Source of the DNA: Paenibacillus hexagrammi
GTDB lineage: Bacteria; Bacillota; Bacilli; Paenibacillales; NBRC-103111
Direction: 5' to 3'
DNA length: 64,000 nt
NCBI RefSeq assembly: GCF_021513275.1
Contig: NZ_CP090978.1
Location: 3,286,001 to 3,350,000 of the forward strand
The translations under genes were made by a program, and so were the position numbers. The notes below the pieces were generated by a model. It saw only the letters and a list, made by a program, of their open reading frames with translations, ran no database searches and was not told the DNA's origin. Numbering within the stretch: position 1 is the stretch's first letter; each line of letters opens with the position of its first letter. Shown piece after piece: positions 46,989 through 56,599 of the stretch.

Positions 46989-48123
46989 TTATGTCAATTC
47001 GGACAACTTCATATAAGGCATCTGGAGTGCCTGGGCAACGGCAGGATGAGTCACTTGCCCCTTGTGGGTGTTAACTCCCAGCTGAAGTGGCAAATTGTCC
47101 GTAATCGCCTGTTTCAATCCTTTAGCGGCCAGCTCCAACGCGTAGCTAATCGTGACATTCGTGAGTGCGAGCGTAGAGGTTCTAGGCACGGCTCCCGGCA
47201 TATTGGCGACCGCGTAGTGGAGAACTCCGTGCTTCTCGTAGGTCGGATCGCTGTGCGTCGTCACTCTGTCAATCGTTTCGATCGAGCCGCCTTGATCCAC
47301 CGCAACATCGACAATAACCGAGCCTGGCTTCATCTGCTTGACCATGGCTTCTGTCACCAGCCTCGGCGCTCTGGCACCAGGAATCAGAACGGCACCGATC
47401 AACAGATCCGCTTTTTGTACCGCATTCGCAATATTGTAAGGATTGGACATTAACGTGCGCAGCCGTCCGTTAAAGATATCATCCAGCGCTCTCATCCGGT
47501 CGGCACTGCGCTCAATGATCACAACATTAGCTCCCAGACCGAGCGCCATTTTGGCGGCATTAGTTCCAACAATACCGCCTCCCAGAATGATGACATCCGC
47601 CGGAGGTACTCCTGGAACGCCGCCGAGCAAAACGCCTCGGCCTCCATACAATTTTTTCCAGATAATGCGCTCCGATCTGAACCGACATCCGCCCGGCCAC
47701 CTCGCTCATAGGCGTTAGCAAGGGCAGACCGCCGCTAGGCAGTTGAATGGTTTCATACGCGATCCCAGTAACGCCTTTACGCACCAAGTGCTCTGTCAAA
47801 TCCCCGGCCGCCGCAAGATGCAAGTAAGTAAACAGCATTAAGGCTTCGCGGAAGAAGCCGTATTCCGCCGGCAGAGGCTCCTTGACCTTCATCACCATAT
47901 CGCTTTGCGCCCATACTTCGGAAGCTTCAGCTATGATGTCTGCCCCTTCCTGCCGGTAATCTTCATCCTGAAATCCGCTGCCGATGCCAGCTCCGCTCTC
48001 TACAAGAACGCGGTGTCCTGCTGCCCGAAGCATCCCTGCTCCTCCGGGAGTAAGCGCAACCCGATTTTCATTATTTTTGATCTCTTTAGGAACACCGACT
48101 GTGAATGGATTTCCTGTCATCAT
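46989..48123 (-). CDS. ald: Alanine dehydrogenase, frameshifted
   Basis: Ald converts alanine to pyruvate with NAD and is used for alanine catabolism and in sporulation. The N-terminal half ([18 protein letters not shown], conserved Lys and His) runs to [11 protein letters not shown], and the NAD-binding half starts with [10 protein letters not shown] and has [12 protein letters not shown]. They are separated at an A6 run on the coding strand (T at 47652-47657). Removing one A gives a 377-residue protein of normal length. The locus is 1135 bases, one more than a multiple of three. It sits between fur and the DUF4227 gene, which are neighbours in B. subtilis. Confidence 0.9.
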
Positions 48124-48206
48124 CGCTACCTTCTTCCGGAGTCAAATTCATACCCATAATGTACCCCTTCATGCGGCATGTTTATGTGATTTCAAGTTCT
48201 TTCATG

Positions 48207-48246
48207 ACAAAAAAAGCCTGTGTCCGCAGCAAGCGAAGCACAAGCA
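48207..48246 (-). terminator. Terminator after fur
   Basis: An imperfect GCTTGTGC...GCACAGGC-type stem with inner CGC/GCG pairing is followed on the minus strand by seven T, directly after fur. Confidence 0.75.
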
Positions 48247-48251
48247 TGTCG

Positions 48252-48718
48252 TTAAGATGGATCAGATGATTCCGATTGAGTATGATCCCTGCAGCGATGG
48301 CATATTCCTTGAAAATCCAAGCGATGATCCAATACCTGAAACTGAAATTCGCGTTCTAACCGTTCCTCGAGAGGCCCCAGCCAATCTTCCATAATTTCAT
48401 CCACAGCGCCGCATTGAACGCAAATCAAATGATGATGATGATGACGATTGCTTTCATTACGGAGATCATAACGGGCGACCCCGTCGCCGAAATTCATCTT
48501 CTCGAGAACGTGCAGGTCACTGAGCAGCTCCAACGTTCGGTAGACTGTAGCCAAGCCAATCTCCGGGGCTTTATCCTTAACCAGCATGAACACTTCTTCA
48601 GCGCTCAAGTGATCTTCTTCATTCTCCAGCAAAACCCGCACGGTCGCTTCCCGTTGGGGGTAAGCTTGTACCCTTGGGATTGCAGCTGCTGCTTGATCTT
48701 CTCGATTCTTGCTTCCAT
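48252..48718 (-). CDS. fur: Ferric uptake regulator Fur, frameshifted
   Basis: The N-terminal codons (MEARIEKIKQQLQSQGYKLT) and the remainder (QREATVRVLLENEEDHLSAE onward) are in different frames. The break is a C5 run on the coding strand (G at 48656-48660). A sixth C gives LTPQREATV and about 155 residues. The locus is 467 bases, one short of a multiple of three. The winged helix, the RHHHHHLICVQCG metal site and the C-terminal CHRC pair are intact. Fur with Fe(II) represses iron-uptake genes. Its place between spoIIM and the ald/DUF4227/xerD block supports Fur over PerR or Zur. Confidence 0.9.
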
Positions 48719-48826
48719 ACTCCGCCCCCTCAGTCCGGCGGGCAATTTTGCCCGTAGTCAGCATTTTCCTTCATTATAGGGGAGCTTGCGGGCAAAGTCA
48801 ACATGACGTAAACAATGCTGAGGGGC

Positions 48827-49465
48827 TTAATATAGCCCGCTCAGCATCGGTGTAACCCATTTCATAACCGTCTGGGACAGATAGCCTTCCCATAATGAAG
48901 CTGCTAGCAGACAGATTCCCATCATCAGTGTGATGGACGTATATCTCATAAAGGGTTGATAGATCGTGCCCTTCCTGCTCATAAACCGGTTTTTGACGAC
49001 ATGAATGGAGAATGAAATCGCCGCCACACTGCAAAAGAGGATAGCAGGAATGACGATCAGATTCTGTGGAGCTACCGACACCAGGGCGAACAGCATCCCT
49101 TTCCAAGACATTTGCCCGACCAAATAGCCGACCGTAAAGCCAACCAGAACGCCTTTGAGAAAGTCCAGGATCAAGATGAGCGGCAAGCCGATTACAGAAA
49201 GTCCAAACAACCAAATTAGCAATATCCATTTCATATGCGAGCTAAAGGCTTGTACAAAGGATTCTTTTCCATTGTACTCAGTCCCATCCGTCATTTCGTG
49301 AAAAAAACTGCCGAGGTGCCGCGTCATTTCTTGCTTCTGCTCTAAAGAAAGCGCATTGACCATGACCGTGCCGAAAACAACCCCGATGATAAAGAGTACA
49401 CACACAAACACAAATAGAGGCAAGTTCTCATTCAAATATTGCTTCATCGACAGGTTTCTGTTCAT
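48827..49465 (-). CDS. spoIIM: Stage II sporulation protein M
   Basis: The 212-residue protein has five or six membrane segments with the SpoIIM pattern (GVVFGTVMVN, GFTVGYLVGQM, HVVKNRF). With SpoIID and SpoIIP it remodels septal peptidoglycan in engulfment. It lies upstream of fur in the B. subtilis order. A shorter overlapping frame on the same strand is a shadow. Confidence 0.95.
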   Translation of the reverse strand: MNRNLSMKQYLNENLPLFVFVCVLFIIGVVFGTVMVNALSLEQKQEMTRHLGSFFHEMTDGTEYNGKESFVQAFSSHMKWILLIWLFGLSVIGLPLILILDFLKGVLVGFTVGYLVGQMSWKGMLFALVSVAPQNLIVIPAILFCSVAAISFSIHVVKNRFMSRKGTIYQPFMRYTSITLMMGICLLAASLWEGYLSQTVMKWVTPMLSGLY

Positions 49466-49528
49466 TATGCTGCCCCTTCCTCATCAACTTGCTATACCTA
49501 AAACAAGCTTATGAGACAAGCAGGCAAA

Positions 49529-50710
49529 CTATGAATGATTTTTTCCGACTTTCCCGTAACGCCCTCCGCCGCCGACCTCAAGCTGAAGCCGACCTTCTCG
49601 CGCCATAACGATATACCCGGCCAGCTCCTCACCGACAACAACCGAAAGCTCCTGAAAGGAAGCCCTATGCAGGACGTTCATTTCTGTTCCGAATTCAGAC
49701 AGCAATAGATTCATCTTCTTCTTGCCGAGTCCCGGTATAAATTCAAGCGGAACCTGATAGTTGTAGGGCGGACGATAATCCGGAATGGAAGGTTCTTCGC
49801 GGTCGGCTAAAGACAAGATGCGGTCCATAACGCCCCGAACAATTTTCCCGCTTCCGCAGTATAAGCATCTCTCAACCGCAGTCACACTCTCATCAAGAAT
49901 AGACTCACATTGGCCGCAATAGGTCCGATGATATTTCCCAAGGCGCGGGTTCAAGCCGTAATTTGCGGCAACGCCTCTGCCTTCCTGCCTAGCCAACGCT
50001 TTTACAAGCTCCTCGAAATTAGGCTCCGCCATCCTCATCTCATTGTATTCACGCCCGATTTTACCTAAAGAATGTGCATCGGAATTCGTCACAAATGTAT
50101 ATCTGTCCAGTTCTGAGATCAGGCCCGCCATCTCCGAGTCAGCACTGAGACCCAGCTCTACCGCCGCAATCCTGTTCAAGTCCAGCAGGTGCTCCATTCG
50201 CGTGGAACTGCTGCCGTAGACACTCTTGTGCGGAGTGAAAATATGGGCGGGTATAAGGATTCCACCGCGTCCTATCACTTCCTCCTGCAGCGTCCGTGCG
50301 TCCACATAAATACGCTGTGAGCTAAGCTCTACATTTTTCATATGCCGCTTCATGAATGAGGTGAAATCCTGCATGACCTGCAGGTTTGGCATATAGGCAA
50401 GTAAATGCGCAGGCCCCATGCCAGGATCTCGAACTTCAATCTCGCTGCCCAGCATAATGACCGTATCCTTGTATTGAATGCCTCCGCCTTGAAGCTCCGC
50501 CATCTCTCCCCGATCCAGATAGATCTCAATTTCCTCCTGTACAGTCGGCGAATGACAGTCGATGATGCCGATCATCTGAATACCCTTGCGTTCGGAGGCT
50601 TCATGGGCGATATGAAAAAAGGTTAGGTCATTCGCAGCGCTGATCTTCACTGCATTCCCTTTTTCTGTCCGGCCAATATGAATGTGAAGATCGACGTAAT
50701 AGGAATTCAT
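49529..50710 (-). CDS. Endonuclease Q family protein (PHP nuclease)
   Basis: The 393-residue protein has a PHP metal-binding domain (DLHIHIG, GIIDCHSP, EIEVRD, PAHIFTP, TNSDAH). A Cys4 zinc ribbon follows (CGQC...CLYC), then a helix-hairpin-helix-like C-terminus (FIPGLGKKKMNLLL). This is the EndoQ layout. EndoQ nicks DNA 5' of deaminated bases such as uracil and hypoxanthine in archaea and some Bacillales (YqxK in B. subtilis). It starts at the base after the nudF stop and is probably co-transcribed with it, which suggests shared roles in damaged-nucleotide handling. Confidence 0.87.
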   Translation of the reverse strand: MNSYYVDLHIHIGRTEKGNAVKISAANDLTFFHIAHEASERKGIQMIGIIDCHSPTVQEEIEIYLDRGEMAELQGGGIQYKDTVIMLGSEIEVRDPGMGPAHLLAYMPNLQVMQDFTSFMKRHMKNVELSSQRIYVDARTLQEEVIGRGGILIPAHIFTPHKSVYGSSSTRMEHLLDLNRIAAVELGLSADSEMAGLISELDRYTFVTNSDAHSLGKIGREYNEMRMAEPNFEELVKALARQEGRGVAANYGLNPRLGKYHRTYCGQCESILDESVTAVERCLYCGSGKIVRGVMDRILSLADREEPSIPDYRPPYNYQVPLEFIPGLGKKKMNLLLSEFGTEMNVLHRASFQELSVVVGEELAGYIVMAREGRLQLEVGGGGRYGKVGKNHS

Positions 50711-51268
50711 TTAGATGCTTCCAGTAAGCTTGTACAGCTGCCAAGCGTAGACGGCCATGATCGTCTTGGCATCGCTGATCCGCTGCTCGCGAATATACTG
50801 CTGAGCTTCTTCCAGCGTAATCGCTTCGCATTCGAGGAACTCGTCCTCATCCGGCCGTGCTTCGCCTTTGACCAGATTCTCAACCACATACAAATGCAGC
50901 AGCTCATCCGCAAAGCCCGGCGATGTGTAAAACGAGCTGATGTGACGAATTTGATCCGATTTGTATCCGGTCTCCTCTTCTAGCTCCCGCAGTGCAGCAT
51001 GCAGCGGATCCTCTCCTGCATCCAGCTTGCCCGCAGGGATTTCCACCTGACTCTTCTCTAAAGGCTTGCGGTATTGTTCCACCACGATCATTTTATCGTC
51101 CAGAAGCGCCAGAACAGCGACAGCCCCAGGATGTTTAACGATCTCACGAGTCGCAACTTCACCATTCGGAAGCTCTACATGATCCACCTGCAAAGAAATG
51201 ATTTTACCTGTAAAAATAGGCTCCGTTCGAATCGTTTTTTCCTCAAATTTTTTATGTACATCTGTCAT
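50711..51268 (-). CDS. nudF: ADP-ribose pyrophosphatase (Nudix)
   Basis: The 185-residue protein has a full Nudix box (GKLDAGEDPLHAALRELEEETGY) and the NudF/ADP-ribose hydrolase N-terminal strand (VDHVELPNGEVATREIVKHP). It hydrolyses ADP-ribose to AMP and ribose-5-phosphate. A GGAGG-type site lies before the ATG. It is directly upstream of the EndoQ gene and diverges from the mciZ-like gene. Confidence 0.93.
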   Translation of the reverse strand: MTDVHKKFEEKTIRTEPIFTGKIISLQVDHVELPNGEVATREIVKHPGAVAVLALLDDKMIVVEQYRKPLEKSQVEIPAGKLDAGEDPLHAALRELEEETGYKSDQIRHISSFYTSPGFADELLHLYVVENLVKGEARPDEDEFLECEAITLEEAQQYIREQRISDAKTIMAVYAWQLYKLTGSI

Positions 51269-51363
51269 CTCAACATTCCTCCTTCAAAATTCTTGGCATA
51301 GCTTGTCCTACTGCCGCATAAGGTTCATTATAACAAATCTTTCAAGAAAACGAGGGATCGTCA

Positions 51364-51568
51364 ATGAAAAGCTATATCGAGGAACGTCAAATCCGCCTAG
51401 TAGGCAAGGTTTGGGGAAATTCGCCGTCAGCTGCAGCTGATGCTGCAAGCCACGGATGGCGATATCAAGCTGATCGATTACCTGGATAGTCGGACGATTC
51501 CGCAGGAGTACAGAAGAACAGATAATGTACAATATGGCCGAATTATCACTTTTCCAGTTCAATCATAA
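51364..51568 (+). CDS. mciZ: MciZ-like Z-ring inhibitor, frameshifted
   Basis: The start reads MKSYIEERQIRLVGKVWEIR once one base is removed from a G4 run at 51413-51416. The LVGK-WEIR part matches MciZ, the small inhibitor of FtsZ assembly made during sporulation in B. subtilis. The frame then runs on to QYGRIITFPVQS with no stop, giving 67 residues, longer than the 40 of B. subtilis MciZ. The locus is 205 bases, one more than a multiple of three. A GAGGG ribosome site precedes the ATG. Location beside nudF fits. The extended C-terminus makes the assignment less than certain. Confidence 0.65.
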
Positions 51569-51602
51569 TGAACATTATAAGTCCACATTCTTTCTAAATA
51601 GC

Positions 51603-51653
51603 AAAGAGCCCGTTCAAGGATCTGAATCCATGTACAGGCTCTTTATTTTTTGA
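51603..51653. terminator. Bidirectional terminator between the mciZ-like gene and the peptidase
   Basis: AAAGAGCC and GGCTCTTT arms enclose a loop of about 26 bases and are followed by ATTTTTT on the plus strand. It lies between convergent genes. Confidence 0.7.
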
Positions 51654-51657
51654 CCGC

Positions 51658-52788
51658 TTATGCTTTTGCAGTTTCTTTAACAATCGCTACGACAAGCTCC
51701 GCTGTCTTGACCAGATCTTTGATTGCAATATGCTCTTTGGTCGTATGAATTTCTTGATAGCCGACAGCCAGATTCACGGTTGGAATGCCGAAGCCGTTAA
51801 ATACGTTAGCGTCACTGCCGCCGCCGGAGTGGAACGTGCTTGCTTCAAGCCCCATCGATGCCAGTGCACGCGATGCAAGCTGAACAACAGGCGCGTCGTC
51901 ACCATGCATATACGATGCGTAAACAATTTCTGCCTTGAATTCACAATTTGTTCCTGCATCGGCCGCTGCGGATTCGCATGCTTCCTTCATGGAAGCGACT
52001 TGCGCTTCCAGCTTGTGCTGCACAATACTTCTCGCTTCAGCCTCCATTTTGACCCGATCGCATACAACATTGAGCGGTCCTACACCGGAAAAGCTTCCAA
52101 TGTTGGCCGTCGTTTCACTGTCGATGCGGCCTAACGACATCCGTGCCACCGCTTTGCTGGCCACTTGAATGGCGCTGATGCCGTCCTCAGGATTGACGCC
52201 GGCGTGCGCCGACTTGCCGTGAAATATGATTTCGATCTCGGCCCGGCCCGGGGCCGCTGTAGCAATCTCACCGATATTGCCGTTAGAGTCCAGCGCAAAT
52301 CCGAACTGGGCATCGAGCAGACTAGCTTCCATCGCACGGGATCCTTTAAGACCGCTTTCTTCTCCTGCCGTGATGACGAATTGGATGCGGCCATGCGGAA
52401 TATGTTGTTCCTTGAGTACTCGGATTCCTTCAAACATAGCGGCAATACCAGCCTTGTCATCGCTGCCCAAAATGGTTGTTCCATCACTCCGAATATAGCC
52501 GTCATCCCCGATTTGCGGCTTGATGCCTTTGCCCGGAGCGACCGTATCCATATGCGATGTAAACAAAATTGTTGGGATCGCGCTGTTGGGATCCGTTGCT
52601 TCCAACGTACAAATCAAATTGCCCGATCCATGACCACTCTTGGCCATGGAGTCATCTTCCATCACATGAAGGCCCAACGCGCTGAACTTTTCTTTTAACA
52701 CTGCGCTGATTTCTTGTTCGAATCTGGTCTCGCTGTCCACTTGAACAAGCGAGATGAACTCCTGAACCAAACGATTTTCCTCGATCAT
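51658..52788 (-). CDS. M20-family (PepT-like) peptidase YqjE
   Basis: The 376-residue metallopeptidase has the SHMDTV zinc motif, GSDDKAG, the catalytic EE in ITAGEESGLKG, and GKSAHAG of the dimerisation domain. It resembles B. subtilis YqjE and PepT tripeptidases. It is cytoplasmic and probably degrades small peptides. It diverges from prli42 and converges with the mciZ-like gene. The precise substrate is not shown. Confidence 0.88.
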   Translation of the reverse strand: MIEENRLVQEFISLVQVDSETRFEQEISAVLKEKFSALGLHVMEDDSMAKSGHGSGNLICTLEATDPNSAIPTILFTSHMDTVAPGKGIKPQIGDDGYIRSDGTTILGSDDKAGIAAMFEGIRVLKEQHIPHGRIQFVITAGEESGLKGSRAMEASLLDAQFGFALDSNGNIGEIATAAPGRAEIEIIFHGKSAHAGVNPEDGISAIQVASKAVARMSLGRIDSETTANIGSFSGVGPLNVVCDRVKMEAEARSIVQHKLEAQVASMKEACESAAADAGTNCEFKAEIVYASYMHGDDAPVVQLASRALASMGLEASTFHSGGGSDANVFNGFGIPTVNLAVGYQEIHTTKEHIAIKDLVKTAELVVAIVKETAKA

Positions 52789-52888
52789 GGACTTTCCTCC
52801 GTTACATACAATGAGTTACAATAAGTAAGTACTAGCTGTCGTCCTCAATTCATGACGTTGAAAGCGGAAAAAAGGAGTGAGTTTCTTC

Positions 52889-52987
52889 ATGTTTCGAAAT
52901 AAACTTTGGTTTAAAGTCGTCATTTACATCATGCTCATTACGATGCTTCTATCCACTGTGCTGTTCACAGTCAGCTTATTCTACTAG
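52889..52987 (+). CDS. prli42: Stressosome-associated small membrane protein Prli42
   Basis: The 32-residue frame has a basic start (MFRNKLWFKVV) and a single membrane segment (IYIMLITMLLSTVLFTVSLF). This matches Prli42, the miniprotein that anchors the stressosome in Listeria and is conserved in Bacillales. AAGGAG lies about 11 bases before the ATG. It sits between the M20 peptidase and the bkd genes. It is easily missed because of its length. Confidence 0.82.
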   Translation: MFRNKLWFKVVIYIMLITMLLSTVLFTVSLFY

Positions 52988-53001
52988 TCGAATACTCAAG
53001 C

Positions 53002-54453
53002 TTAGTATATTTGGGTTTCCGAATTATATCCCTCAAGGTTTTCCTTCACTCTCTGCAGGAATCTTCCGCAGATAACTCCATCGAGAATCCGATGGTCAAG
53101 CGACAGGCACAGGTTTACCATGGAACGAACCGCAATCATATCATGGATCACGACAGGCTTCTTCACAATCGATTCAAACGTTACAATCGCTGCCTGCGGG
53201 TAGTTGATGATCGGATACGACAGAATCGAACCGAAGGAGCCTGTATTATTGACCGTAAAGGTGCCTCCTACCATATCGTTCAGCGACAATTTCCCCGCTC
53301 TTGTCTTCTTCGTTAATTCATCAATTTCTCTGGCAAGCCCAGCGATATTCTTCTGATCAGCCTTCTTGATGACCGGCGTTAACACCGAATCCTCCGTACC
53401 AACCGAAAGAGAGATATTGATATCGCGCTTGACGATGATTTTATCGACTGCCCATACCGAGTTTATGATCGGGTAGTCTTTAATCGCGTTGACGACAGCT
53501 TTCATCATGAATGCCAGATATGTCAGGTTAATGCCCTCACGTCGCATGAATTCATCCTTCACCTTATTGCGAAGCACGACCAGATTGGTGACATCCACTT
53601 CAATCATCGTCCATGCATGAGGAATTTCCGTTACGCTTTGGCGCATCCTTGTTGCGATGGCATTACGGATCGGCGTCACATCGATGAAATACTCGTTGCG
53701 CGCATCGGACGGCTGTCCTTCCACTTCAATAAGAGGTGTAGGCGGGTTCGCCGACAGATGGAGACCCGAGCTTCTAACAGGTGTATGTGCCGCTTGTTTC
53801 ATTGCAGCTGCTTCCTGTGCCGATACCGCTGGTGCGGCTTGTGCCGGGGATGCGGGCTGATTTGCTTGCTGTGCAGACATAGCTGCAGCTGAAGGGGCTG
53901 CCGGTGCCGAAGAAGGGGCTGCTGCCGCAGAGCTGCTAACAAAACCTGCGGATGCCGATGCAGAGGCTCCTCCAGAAGCAATGAACTGCTCTACATCCTT
54001 GCGGGTGATTCGACCGCCAAGCCCTGTTCCATTTACGCGGGACAAATCAACCCGGTTGTCCATGGCAAGACGATGCACCGCCGGCGAATAGCGTCCACGC
54101 ATGCTCTGGTCACCGCTTACAGCAAGGGCAGCGCCGCTTTGTACAGCGGCTTCTTGATGTCCGCCGCTACCAACTGAAGCTTCGCGGCCAGCTTCCGCCG
54201 GAAGCTCCAGCAGGCAGATTGCTTCGCCTACTGCAGCTGTCTCCCCTTCGCCGACTATGATTTTCACGAGCTTGCCTTCAATGGGAGAAGGCATCTCAGT
54301 ATTTACTTTTTCCGTGAACAGCTCACAGATCACATCATATTGCTCGACGTAATCGCCAGGCTGCTTTAACCATTTACCAATCGTCGCAGAAACGAGGCTT
54401 TCCGCAAGATGCGGAACCGTAACCTCGATCAATCGGCCGTTCGTACCACTCAT
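53002..54453 (-). CDS. bkdB: Branched-chain 2-oxo acid dehydrogenase E2 (acyltransferase)
   Basis: The 483-residue protein has an N-terminal lipoyl domain (lipoyl Lys in FTEKVNTEM), a peripheral-subunit-binding domain (YSPAVHRLA to VEQFIA), a long Ala/Pro/Ser-rich linker (about residues 165-215) and a C-terminal catalytic domain with the SLDHRILDG motif. It transfers the branched acyl group to CoA for branched-chain fatty acid precursors. It lies 18 bases after the E1 beta gene and ends the operon. Confidence 0.94.
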   Translation of the reverse strand: MSGTNGRLIEVTVPHLAESLVSATIGKWLKQPGDYVEQYDVICELFTEKVNTEMPSPIEGKLVKIIVGEGETAAVGEAICLLELPAEAGREASVGSGGHQEAAVQSGAALAVSGDQSMRGRYSPAVHRLAMDNRVDLSRVNGTGLGGRITRKDVEQFIASGGASASASAGFVSSSAAAAPSSAPAAPSAAAMSAQQANQPASPAQAAPAVSAQEAAAMKQAAHTPVRSSGLHLSANPPTPLIEVEGQPSDARNEYFIDVTPIRNAIATRMRQSVTEIPHAWTMIEVDVTNLVVLRNKVKDEFMRREGINLTYLAFMMKAVVNAIKDYPIINSVWAVDKIIVKRDINISLSVGTEDSVLTPVIKKADQKNIAGLAREIDELTKKTRAGKLSLNDMVGGTFTVNNTGSFGSILSYPIINYPQAAIVTFESIVKKPVVIHDMIAVRSMVNLCLSLDHRILDGVICGRFLQRVKENLEGYNSETQIY

Positions 54454-54471
54454 GAAGGGACCTCCTGTCTT

Positions 54472-55452
54472 CTAAAACATAGCGAGCTTGCGCATCGCTT
54501 CTTTCAATTTATCCGGGCTTAGCAGGAAAAACTTTTCCATCGGCGGGTTGTTGCCAACCGCAGGAACGTCCGGACCGCACAGACGCGCAATCGGAGCGTC
54601 CAGCTCAAACAGCAGCTCCTCGGCGATAATCGCCGAAACCTCAGCGCCTACACCGCCTGTCTTATTGTCTTCATGGACAATAAGGACTTTGCCGGTCTTG
54701 GCAGTCGCTTCCAGGATCGCTTCTTTATCCAGAGGCTGAAGCGTGCGCAAATCCAGCACGTGTGCGCTAATGCCCTCCTTGGCCAGCTCTTCCGCTGCAA
54801 TCAGTGCGTAATGCACAGCAATCCCGTATGCGATTACCGTAATGTCCGTGCCCTGACGCTTCACGTCGGCCTTGCCGATCGGTACGATGTAATCCTGCTC
54901 AGGTACATCAGCCGAAAGCGCCAAGTAACACTTCTTGTGCTCGAAGTAAAGTACAGGGTCTGCGTCACGAATTGCCGCCTTCAGCAGCCCCTTAGCGTCG
55001 TATGGATTCGAAGGCGCTACAATCTTAAGTCCAGGTGTACCGAAGAACACCGATTCCGGGCATTGGGAATGATACAGCGCGCTCGCTCCTGTAGCACCGT
55101 AAGGGGCCCGGATGACAATCGGACAGCTCCAGTCATTATTAGAGCGGTAGCGGATTTTGGCCGCTTCGCTAATAATTTGATTCGTTGCCGGGAAGATAAA
55201 ATCGGCAAACTGGATTTCCGCGATTGGCTTCATGCCGTACATCGCCGAACCGATGGCCACGCCGACAATAGCGGACTCCGCCAAAGGGGTGTCAAGCACC
55301 CTGTCTTCGCCGAACATGTCGCGAAGTCCCTTTGTTGTGTTGAGCACACCGCCCTTACCGACATCCTCACCCAGCACGAATACGTTATCGTCCTGCTGCA
55401 TTTCTTCCTGCATGGCAGAGCGAATGGCTTCCAAATAGGTAATGACTGCCAT
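54472..55452 (-). CDS. bkdAB: Branched-chain 2-oxo acid dehydrogenase E1 beta subunit
   Basis: The 326-residue transketolase-like protein has the EDVGKGGVLNTTKGL start, AEIQFADFIFPA and a VGAEVSAIIAEE segment. It pairs with the alpha subunit to decarboxylate branched 2-oxo acids with thiamine diphosphate. It starts three bases after bkdAA. Confidence 0.95.
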   Translation of the reverse strand: MAVITYLEAIRSAMQEEMQQDDNVFVLGEDVGKGGVLNTTKGLRDMFGEDRVLDTPLAESAIVGVAIGSAMYGMKPIAEIQFADFIFPATNQIISEAAKIRYRSNNDWSCPIVIRAPYGATGASALYHSQCPESVFFGTPGLKIVAPSNPYDAKGLLKAAIRDADPVLYFEHKKCYLALSADVPEQDYIVPIGKADVKRQGTDITVIAYGIAVHYALIAAEELAKEGISAHVLDLRTLQPLDKEAILEATAKTGKVLIVHEDNKTGGVGAEVSAIIAEELLFELDAPIARLCGPDVPAVGNNPPMEKFFLLSPDKLKEAMRKLAMF

Positions 55453-55455
55453 AAG

Positions 55456-56466
55456 CTATACTCCCTCCCCTTCCGCATACACATGGAGAAGCGTGTCTTC
55501 CGGCTTCGGATAAGGAGCCAAATCTGCATACTTGGTCGCTTCGTTAATCTCCTGCTTCTGCCTGTCTTGAAGCTCCCGATCCTGTTCCTCGCTCCATAAG
55601 CCGCATTCCATTAAATATTCTTTAAATTTCACAACGCCGTCCTTCTGACGGTTCGCTTCCACTTCTTCTTTAGTCCGGTACAGCATGTCGTCATCCGAGG
55701 TCGAATGAGGCATTAACCGGTAGGAGATCATTTCAATCAGTGTAGGACCTTCACCCTGGATCGCTCTTTCTCTCGCTTCCTTCATGATACGGAACACTTC
55801 CAGAGCATCGCTACCGTCCACTTGGTAGCCCGGAAATCCGTAGCCAATCGCGCGATCGGCAATTTTACCGGAAACCTGCTTATGCAGCGGTACAGAAATC
55901 GCATATTGATTATTTTCACATACAAAGATGACCGGAAGCTTGTGTACGCCCGCAAAGTTACAGCCTTCATGGAAATCACCTTGATTGCTGGAGCCTTCGC
56001 CAAAGGAAACAAAAGTTGCGAAATCCTGTTTCTTCATCTTCGCGGCTAGCGCAATACCGACTGCATGAGGTACCTGCGTTGTAACTGGCGATGAGCCTGT
56101 CACAATATTGTATCGCTTATCGCCAAAATGACCCGGCATCTGGCGCCCTCCGCTGCTGACATCCTCCGCTTTGCAAAACAGCGAAAGCATCAAATCCTTG
56201 ACCGTCATGCCGATCGAAAGAACAAAGGCGAAATCCCGATAATAGGGCAAGAAATAGTCCTTCTTCGGCTGCATGGCGAAGGCCATGGCAACTTGACCCG
56301 CATATTGGCCGCTGCCGCCGATGTGAAAAGGCACCTTACCCGCGCGCTGCAGCATCAAGCCGCGTTCATCATATTTAGTAGCCATGTTCATGACGGTATA
56401 CATCCGAACGGCATCTTCATCCGATATTCCTAAGCTGCGGTGCTTAAATAGCTGACCGATTGACAT
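55456..56466 (-). CDS. bkdAA: Branched-chain 2-oxo acid dehydrogenase E1 alpha subunit
   Basis: The 336-residue protein has the thiamine diphosphate motif GEGSSNQGDFHEGCNFAGV and NNQYAIS, with the regulatory-loop-type YRLMPHSTSDD. It forms the E1 heterotetramer with bkdAB. The ATG at 56464-56466 has AAGGAGG about eight bases upstream; a longer open frame upstream is rejected. A promoter lies in the 133-base gap to lpdV. Confidence 0.95.
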   Translation of the reverse strand: MSIGQLFKHRSLGISDEDAVRMYTVMNMATKYDERGLMLQRAGKVPFHIGGSGQYAGQVAMAFAMQPKKDYFLPYYRDFAFVLSIGMTVKDLMLSLFCKAEDVSSGGRQMPGHFGDKRYNIVTGSSPVTTQVPHAVGIALAAKMKKQDFATFVSFGEGSSNQGDFHEGCNFAGVHKLPVIFVCENNQYAISVPLHKQVSGKIADRAIGYGFPGYQVDGSDALEVFRIMKEARERAIQGEGPTLIEMISYRLMPHSTSDDDMLYRTKEEVEANRQKDGVVKFKEYLMECGLWSEEQDRELQDRQKQEINEATKYADLAPYPKPEDTLLHVYAEGEGV

Positions 56467-56549
56467 GGAGATAACCTCCTTTAAATGGGTAGTGAATCTT
56501 TTTAACAATACTTTTAATACCTGGTCCTAAGACTTGACTCTATAATCTT

Positions 56550-56578
56550 ATTATAAACGGATTGGCTTATGAATACAA
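56550..56578 (-). promoter_or_regulatory. Candidate sigma-A promoter of bkdAA
   Basis: TTGTAT (56573-56578) and TATAAT (56550-56555) on the minus strand are 17 bases apart, between lpdV and bkdAA. Confidence 0.6.
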
Positions 56579-56599
56579 TTTCAAATCCATTTGGCGTTT

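Noticed and set aside
48414..48780. Histidine-rich run in fur as an artefact or tag
   Set aside because: The HHHHH stretch is part of the usual Fur metal-binding region.
48798..49229. Overlapping same-strand frame inside spoIIM
   Set aside because: spoIIM is intact in its own frame; the other frame is basic and featureless.
54673..55599. Long open frame antisense to bkdAB
   Set aside because: It is antisense to a clear E1 beta gene and has no ribosome site or recognisable motif.
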